A stretch of DNA of 28,163 nucleotides from the NCBI GenBank assembly GCA_037439945.1, contig JBBIVA010000038.1:1-28163 (forward strand), given 5' to 3'. Numbering within the stretch: position 1 is the stretch's first letter; each line of letters starts with the position of its first letter. Shown here one piece after another: positions 24,406 through 28,163 of the stretch. Both the position numbers and the translations under genes were made by a program. This stretch comes from CALEUX01 sp037439945. Its GTDB lineage: Bacteria; Bacteroidota; Bacteroidia; Bacteroidales; Marinilabiliaceae. The notes beneath the pieces are model-generated. The model had not been told where the DNA came from. It was given only the letters and a program-made list of their open reading frames with translations, and did not search any database.

Positions 24406-24450
24406 CCGAATGTTCGGGGCGAGTAACCCCGATGTATCGGGACAAGCCAT
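24406..24450 (+). repeat. Dispersed two-hairpin repeat, copy 2
   Basis: CCGAA-TG-TTCGG is followed by CCCGAT-GT-ATCGGG and ACAAGCC. Positions 24411-24450 align with 14841-14880 at 34 of 40 bases in the same orientation. It lies between two genes of the sugar cluster and could interrupt or shape the polycistronic mRNA. An in-frame ATG inside it (24410) is not a real start. Confidence 0.65.
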
Positions 24451-24475
24451 CAAACCTTCAAAAATCAATTTTATT

Positions 24476-25357
24476 ATGATGAAAGAAATTAAAATATCTA
24501 TCTCAAAACATTTAAAATCAGCATTATTTGCAGCATTATTTTTTTCATTTCAATTGGCCGGATGTCAATCAACAATAAAAGCATTAGTTCCCAACCCGGG
24601 GGTTGTTTCATATACATTTCGTAATCAATTTGCAGCAGATGTACCAGCCACTCTTGATATGATAAAAACAATGGGTATTACCAATATTGAATTTTCCAAT
24701 TTATTTGGGAAAACTGCTATGGAGTTGAGAAATCTTTTGAATGAAAGAGGAATGGTGTGTACCTCGTACGGTGTAAATTATAATGCCCTTGTAAATGATA
24801 TAAAAAAAGTAACTGATGACGCCAGGGCTTTAGGGGCAAAATATGTGAGAGTAGCCTGGATCCCTTTTGAAAATGGTGTGTTTACCGTTGATAATGCCCG
24901 ACAGGCTGTGGATGATTTTAATGCGGCCGGAAAGTATCTTTCCGAAAATGGAATTACGTTTTGTTATCATAACCATGGTTTTGAGTTCCGTCCTTATGAG
25001 GATGGCACATTATTTGATTTTTTGGTTAAAAACAGTAACCCGGATTATGTTAGTTTTGAAATGGACATTTTGTGGGTTGTCCACCCGGGAGCTGATCCGG
25101 TGGCGCTTTTAAATAAATATCCGGAAAGATTTAAACTTATGCATTTAAAAGACCTGAAAAAGGGGGTTACTGGTGATTTTTCGGGGAGCACACCAAAGGA
25201 GAATGATGTTGTTTTGGGAACAGGGCAAATAAACATCCCTGCAGTTTTAAGGGCTGCAAAAAAAACATCGGTGGAGTATTATTATATTGAAGATGAAAGT
25301 CCTGATGTTGTTCAAAGGGTTCCGCAAAGCCTAAAGTTTATAAAAAGCATAAAATAA
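24476..25357 (+). CDS. TIM-barrel sugar isomerase/epimerase-like lipoprotein
   Basis: This is a xylose-isomerase-like (AP endonuclease family 2) TIM barrel of about 293 residues. A lipoprotein signal precedes it: HLKSALFAALFFSFQLAGC, lipidated Cys30. Likely metal-ligand positions lie in FCYHNHGFEF, VSFEMDILWVVHPGADP, KLMHLKD and the C-terminal YYIEDESPD. The open frame begins at 24410, but that start lies inside the dispersed repeat. The ATG pair at 24476/24479 gives a normal signal peptide and is preferred. Such proteins often accompany Gfo/Idh/MocA enzymes in Bacteroidota and may interconvert or cleave keto-sugars. The substrate is unknown. The protein probably acts in the same extracytoplasmic compartment as its neighbours. 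Confidence 0.9.
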   Translation: MMKEIKISISKHLKSALFAALFFSFQLAGCQSTIKALVPNPGVVSYTFRNQFAADVPATLDMIKTMGITNIEFSNLFGKTAMELRNLLNERGMVCTSYGVNYNALVNDIKKVTDDARALGAKYVRVAWIPFENGVFTVDNARQAVDDFNAAGKYLSENGITFCYHNHGFEFRPYEDGTLFDFLVKNSNPDYVSFEMDILWVVHPGADPVALLNKYPERFKLMHLKDLKKGVTGDFSGSTPKENDVVLGTGQINIPAVLRAAKKTSVEYYYIEDESPDVVQRVPQSLKFIKSIK

Positions 25358-25390
25358 GCCAGGTGCTTTTCTGCTTAAGTAATGGGTTAA

Positions 25391-25398
25391 TACTTTTG
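25391..25398 (+). promoter_or_regulatory. Possible internal promoter before apbE
   Basis: TACTTTTG matches TAnnTTTG, 81 nt before the ATG at 25480, in a 122-bp gap. No TTG is evident at the -33 spacing. It could drive apbE, the third Gfo/Idh/MocA gene and the small membrane protein gene separately from the upstream genes. Confidence 0.35.
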
Positions 25399-25479
25399 TT
25401 TAATATTTTGAAAAATTAATTATTAATGACTAGTTCCAATTCAAGATTAAAACAAATTTAGCTTAAATCTTATATTAAA

Positions 25480-26385
25480 ATGAAGGTTTTCCATCATAGC
25501 TGTTTTGCCATGGGTACCAGGTTTAACATTGTGATACCCGGTTTGGGTAACGATGTTGGAAAGATTATAGGAAATGAATTAAACAAAATCCTATTTAATG
25601 AAGAAGAGAGGTTAAGTTGTTTTAACACAAATTCTGAAGTTTCGCAAATAAATAAAATTGCCGGTAAAGGTAAAACGAAGGTATCAGTTGAAATGGCTGA
25701 AATAGTTGAAGTTTTGGATAAATATTGGCTGAGAACCGGGGGTGCTTTTGATGCAGGCTTGCTCAATTTAACCATGTCAATAAAAAGGGGAGAGCTTAAT
25801 AGTAATAGTATAAATGGCAATTTGGCAGGATGGGAAAATATAAAATGGGATAAAAAGCAAAACGAAATCAGGATCACAAATAGATTAACAGCAATAGATA
25901 CCGGTGGATTTGGTAAAGGATGGGGTTTAGAAAAGGTTGTTGGCCATTTAAAAGAAATTGGAATTGAATCAGCATTTTTGAGTTTTGGTGAGAGTTCCGT
26001 TTACGGTTTGGGAGTACACCCTTTATCAGACCATTGGCCGGTAGAAATAAACCATCCTGTTAGTGGTGTAAAACTTAAATTGAAGTTAAACAACAGCTCC
26101 TTGTCTGTATCAGGGTTGCAGGAGTGTTACAAAAATGATATTCCAGACTTTGTACCACATATTATTAGCCCGGCCACAGGTAAACCAGTTTTTCAAAACA
26201 GTATTGTTGTGGCAGTTGGCAGTTCTCCGGTCGATACCGAAATATTATCCACTGCTGTTATGGCATCCGTTGGCCAGGGCATTCAATTGATAGTTAATGA
26301 GTTTAAAAATGTGGCTTTTTATAAGTGCAGGGAGAATGATTTTGAATTTAAAGAGTTAAAATATAATCATATTGAGCTAAAATGA
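25480..26385 (+). CDS. apbE: FAD:protein FMN transferase (ApbE family)
   Basis: This enzyme transfers FMN from FAD to a Thr/Ser of a target flavoprotein. Family motifs are all present: MGTRF (11-15), EERLSCFNTNSEVSQIN (42-58), GGAFDAG (87-93), AIDTGGFGKGWGLEKV (138-153), HIISPATG (227-234) and TEILSTAVMA (253-262). LSFGESSVYGLG stands where LNLGGN.xALG is common, and Glu replaces the usual Asp/Ala before LSTA, so it is a diverged member. Unlike most exported ApbEs it has no signal peptide; a TAG lies in frame just upstream of the ATG. No obvious flavinylation target (D-x-x-[ST]-[GS]-A-[TS]) was seen in neighbouring proteins. The stop overlaps the next gene by 4 bp (ATGA). The protein has 301 residues. 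Confidence 0.88.
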   Translation: MKVFHHSCFAMGTRFNIVIPGLGNDVGKIIGNELNKILFNEEERLSCFNTNSEVSQINKIAGKGKTKVSVEMAEIVEVLDKYWLRTGGAFDAGLLNLTMSIKRGELNSNSINGNLAGWENIKWDKKQNEIRITNRLTAIDTGGFGKGWGLEKVVGHLKEIGIESAFLSFGESSVYGLGVHPLSDHWPVEINHPVSGVKLKLKLNNSSLSVSGLQECYKNDIPDFVPHIISPATGKPVFQNSIVVAVGSSPVDTEILSTAVMASVGQGIQLIVNEFKNVAFYKCRENDFEFKELKYNHIELK

Positions 26386-27650
26386 ATGAGAAAACCAGAA
26401 GAGCGTTTTTAAAAAGCGGATTACTTGCGGGTACTGCCCTGCTTGCACCGGTTTCGCTAATTAACATACTGGCAAAAGATAATAATCAATTTGCCGGTAC
26501 AAAAGTAAGGATTGGTATTGTGGGGACCGGATCAAGAGGTTGCTATCTGATGCAGCTAATTAATTCGGTTAGTGAAAAGGAAGGAATTGAAATTATTGGT
26601 ATTTGTGATATTTATGAACCCAATTTGAATATTGGGAAAACCATAGCCCCCAAAGCCAAAGCATTTGATGACTACCGAAGGTTAATTGAAATGAAAGGCC
26701 TGCAAGCCATTATCGTTGCAACTTCACTTCATCAGCATGCCCATATTACAATTGATGCATTAAATTCAGGGCTACATGTTTTCTGTGAAAAGGCTATGGC
26801 ACGGACCATGGAAGATACCTATGAAATGGCCAAAGCGCACAAAACAAGTGGCAGGATACTTCAAATTGGACATCAACGGCTTTTTGATCCAAAGTACCTT
26901 GAAGGTATGAAACGGATCCATGAAGGGGTACTGGGAGAAGTTACGCAAATAAGGGCTTACTGGCATCGCAATAATGATTGGCGAAGACCTGTACCCGAAG
27001 ATAAACCTGAACTTGACCGCCATATTAACTGGAGGTTATACAGAGAATATTCTTGTGGACTGGTTACTGAACTGGCCTCGCACCAAATACAAATAGGAAA
27101 TTGGGCAAAAAAAGCACTTCCGGTTGTTGTACGTGGTACCGGGAGCATAAGTTTTTGGAAGCAAAACAGGGAGGTACACGATAATGTAGCTATGATTTTT
27201 ACTTATGCTGATGGTACACAGTTTATATATGACTCAATGGTTCAGAATAAAAAATATGGTTTTGAAGAACAGGTAATGGGACATAAAGGAACCATTGAAT
27301 TTGAATCAAACCGATTTTACCTTGAATCGCCACCAACACCTCCAAAACCTGCCGGAATTGCCCAGCTAATTGGGAACCTTGAAAATAATATTTTTGGTTC
27401 GGTACCAATAGGAAGCTCATCCTGGGCACCTGAATTGGCCCAGGATTATAAAGGTGAACCACTTGTAGCAAATAACAATACTGATGGCTCACTTGAACAA
27501 CTTATTGGTTTTGCCCGCTCAGTTAAGGAACAAAAACCTATTCCGGGGTTATTTGAACAGTGTTATTACGGATCAGTTTGGACAATGCTGGCACAGGAAG
27601 CAATAGAAACAGGTAAAGTTATTACAATGCCAGAACGTTATTTAATTTAA
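26382..27650 (+). CDS. Gfo/Idh/MocA oxidoreductase, Tat-exported (3)
   Basis: This 422-residue exported oxidoreductase has a twin-arginine signal (TRRAFLKSGLLAGTALLAP). The Rossmann motif GTGSRG is at 48-53 (RIGIVGTGSRGCY), with the acidic ICDIYEP after strand 2. The usual EKP is CEKAMA (135-140): Lys137 is kept and the Pro is replaced by Ala. ATSLHQHAHITIDAL and GLVTELASHQIQIGNWA carry the conserved helix with the active-site His. It is translationally coupled to apbE (ATGA overlap) and is followed after 13 bp by a small membrane protein gene. It differs clearly from the first Gfo/Idh/MocA protein of the cluster, so it is not a recent duplicate. The sugar substrate is unknown. Confidence 0.92.
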   Translation: MNEKTRRAFLKSGLLAGTALLAPVSLINILAKDNNQFAGTKVRIGIVGTGSRGCYLMQLINSVSEKEGIEIIGICDIYEPNLNIGKTIAPKAKAFDDYRRLIEMKGLQAIIVATSLHQHAHITIDALNSGLHVFCEKAMARTMEDTYEMAKAHKTSGRILQIGHQRLFDPKYLEGMKRIHEGVLGEVTQIRAYWHRNNDWRRPVPEDKPELDRHINWRLYREYSCGLVTELASHQIQIGNWAKKALPVVVRGTGSISFWKQNREVHDNVAMIFTYADGTQFIYDSMVQNKKYGFEEQVMGHKGTIEFESNRFYLESPPTPPKPAGIAQLIGNLENNIFGSVPIGSSSWAPELAQDYKGEPLVANNNTDGSLEQLIGFARSVKEQKPIPGLFEQCYYGSVWTMLAQEAIETGKVITMPERYLI

Positions 27651-27663
27651 ATTAAATTGTTTA

Positions 27664-27912
27664 ATGAAGGATATAATAATAAGTGGCAGCCGTATTAAAA
27701 CGGAACTCACTTTTCTGTTTTGGTGTTATTTTTCAGCCAATATGCTGAATGTTTTTTCAATTTGGTTTTATGAATCGCGTTGGATCGAACTATTAACCTA
27801 CCAGGGTTTGGTAGTTGTAATTGCACTCTTTTTTTATGGTTTAAGCTGCTTGTTTAGGAGTGTTTGGTATTTAATCGGCAAAATTATAAAAAGGGACAGA
27901 AATGTTCCCTGA
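27664..27912 (+). CDS. Small two-helix membrane protein (82 aa)
   Basis: I do not recognise a named family. The 82-residue protein has two hydrophobic helices, about 17-35 (FLFWCYFSANMLNVFSIWF) and 44-66 (YQGLVVVIALFFYGLSCLF). They are separated by a short charged loop (YESRWIEL), with a basic C-terminus (GKIIKRDRNVP). This suggests an inner-membrane hairpin with both ends cytoplasmic. It starts 13 bp after the third Gfo/Idh/MocA gene, so it is almost certainly in the same transcript. It may anchor or assist the exported enzymes, but this is inference from position only. Confidence 0.8.
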   Translation: MKDIIISGSRIKTELTFLFWCYFSANMLNVFSIWFYESRWIELLTYQGLVVVIALFFYGLSCLFRSVWYLIGKIIKRDRNVP

Positions 27913-27918
27913 AAATGA

Positions 27919-28075
27919 TTAAACCCAAATTAATCAATAGGAGGCGAAGTATGAGCCGAACTATTTGATTTAATTGGGATAATCCCGATTTAGTGATTGT
28001 TTCAATTCCAAATCTTTGGAATTGATTACAAGCACTTTATCGATTACGCATTTTCTAATGCGTAATTTGGGTTAA
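27919..28075. repeat. Palindrome-rich element bounded by inverted TTAA(A)CCCAAATT
   Basis: The left boundary TTAAACCCAAATTAAT (27919-27934) is the inverse of the right boundary AATTTGGGTTAA (28064-28075), apart from one extra A. Inside are GGGAT-A-ATCCC, a perfect CAATTCCAAA-TC-TTTGGAATTG palindrome (28003-28024) and a perfect 10-bp hairpin ATTACGCATT/AATGCGTAAT (28043-28066). On the minus strand the right end, TTAACCCAAATTACGCATTAGAAA, closely resembles the REP-like repeat (TTAACCCGGATTAGTCATTAGAAA). It is probably a diverged or composite member of the same family. It is non-coding. Confidence 0.6.
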
Positions 28076-28110
28076 GCATAATTTCATTCTTTGATGTGAG
28101 GGATTTGAAT

Positions 28111-28163
28111 TTAACCCGGATTAGTCATTAGAAAGGCAATGAACTAATGACTTAGCCGGGATT
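28111..28163 (+). repeat. REP-like hairpin repeat, right copy (cut by window end)
   Basis: TTAACCCGGATTAGTCATTAG, then AAAGGCAATGAA, then CTAATGACTTAGCCGGGATT forms an imperfect hairpin. It is the inverse of 186-239 with one base different. The window ends before the element does, so its full length is not known. Confidence 0.75.

Noticed and set aside
24410..24475. N-terminal extension of the TIM-barrel protein
   Set aside because: It is the translation of a dispersed palindromic repeat and would bury the lipoprotein signal peptide. The ATG at 24476/24479 gives a normal one.

Overview
The window is AT-rich and looks like the chromosome of a member of the Bacteroidota, probably Bacteroidales or Marinilabiliales. 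Evidence for this: several genes have the Bacteroidota -7 promoter box TAnnTTTG, some with a TTG about 19-20 nt upstream; Shine-Dalgarno sequences are weak or absent; the prolyl-tRNA synthetase is archaeal/eukaryote-like; DAHP synthase is fused to chorismate mutase; and there is a run of exported Gfo/Idh/MocA oxidoreductases. No rRNA, tRNA, CRISPR array, intact transposase or phage gene was seen.

Layout. 1-734 is non-coding, with a REP-like hairpin. 735-8068 (+) carries proS, an unknown gene, pepT, a 2-Cys peroxiredoxin, and the overlapping pair pabB-tilS. 8091-12740 (-) is a phenylalanine/tyrosine operon, transcribed right to left: leader peptide and attenuator, pheA, an aminotransferase, DAHP synthase-chorismate mutase, then tyrA after a 400-bp gap. 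12893-17239 (-) has a Uup-like ABC-F ATPase, then an M64 peptidase with a downstream aldo/keto reductase. 17295-19333 (+) has a YbdG-like mechanosensitive channel and an Lrp/AsnC regulator. 19338-21055 (-) is a 5'-nucleotidase split into two exported proteins. 21579-27912 (+) is a six-gene sugar-type cluster: three Gfo/Idh/MocA proteins, a TIM-barrel isomerase-like lipoprotein, ApbE, and a small two-helix membrane protein. The window ends in a block of palindromic repeats.

The strongest unusual signal is in front of pheA on the minus strand. A good -33/-7 promoter is followed within about 30 nt by a 33-codon ORF containing Y-S-Y-F-Y-Y-F-F-F-F-F-F, 11 aromatic residues out of 12. Then come a 9-bp GC-rich hairpin with a U tract and the pheA start. 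This has the architecture of a ribosome-mediated Phe/Tyr attenuator, placed in front of the genes for the Phe and Tyr terminal branches. A possible antiterminator (GGGGUGG with CCGCCCC) can be drawn by eye.

Other points of interest: a 215-bp MITE-like element with imperfect 17-bp terminal inverted repeats and a perfect 9-bp target duplication; a 54-bp hairpin repeat present near-identically in opposite orientations at the two ends of the window; a dispersed two-hairpin repeat; a probable leaderless promoter for pabB; and an ApbE with no signal peptide and no visible flavinylation target, inside an otherwise exported enzyme cluster.
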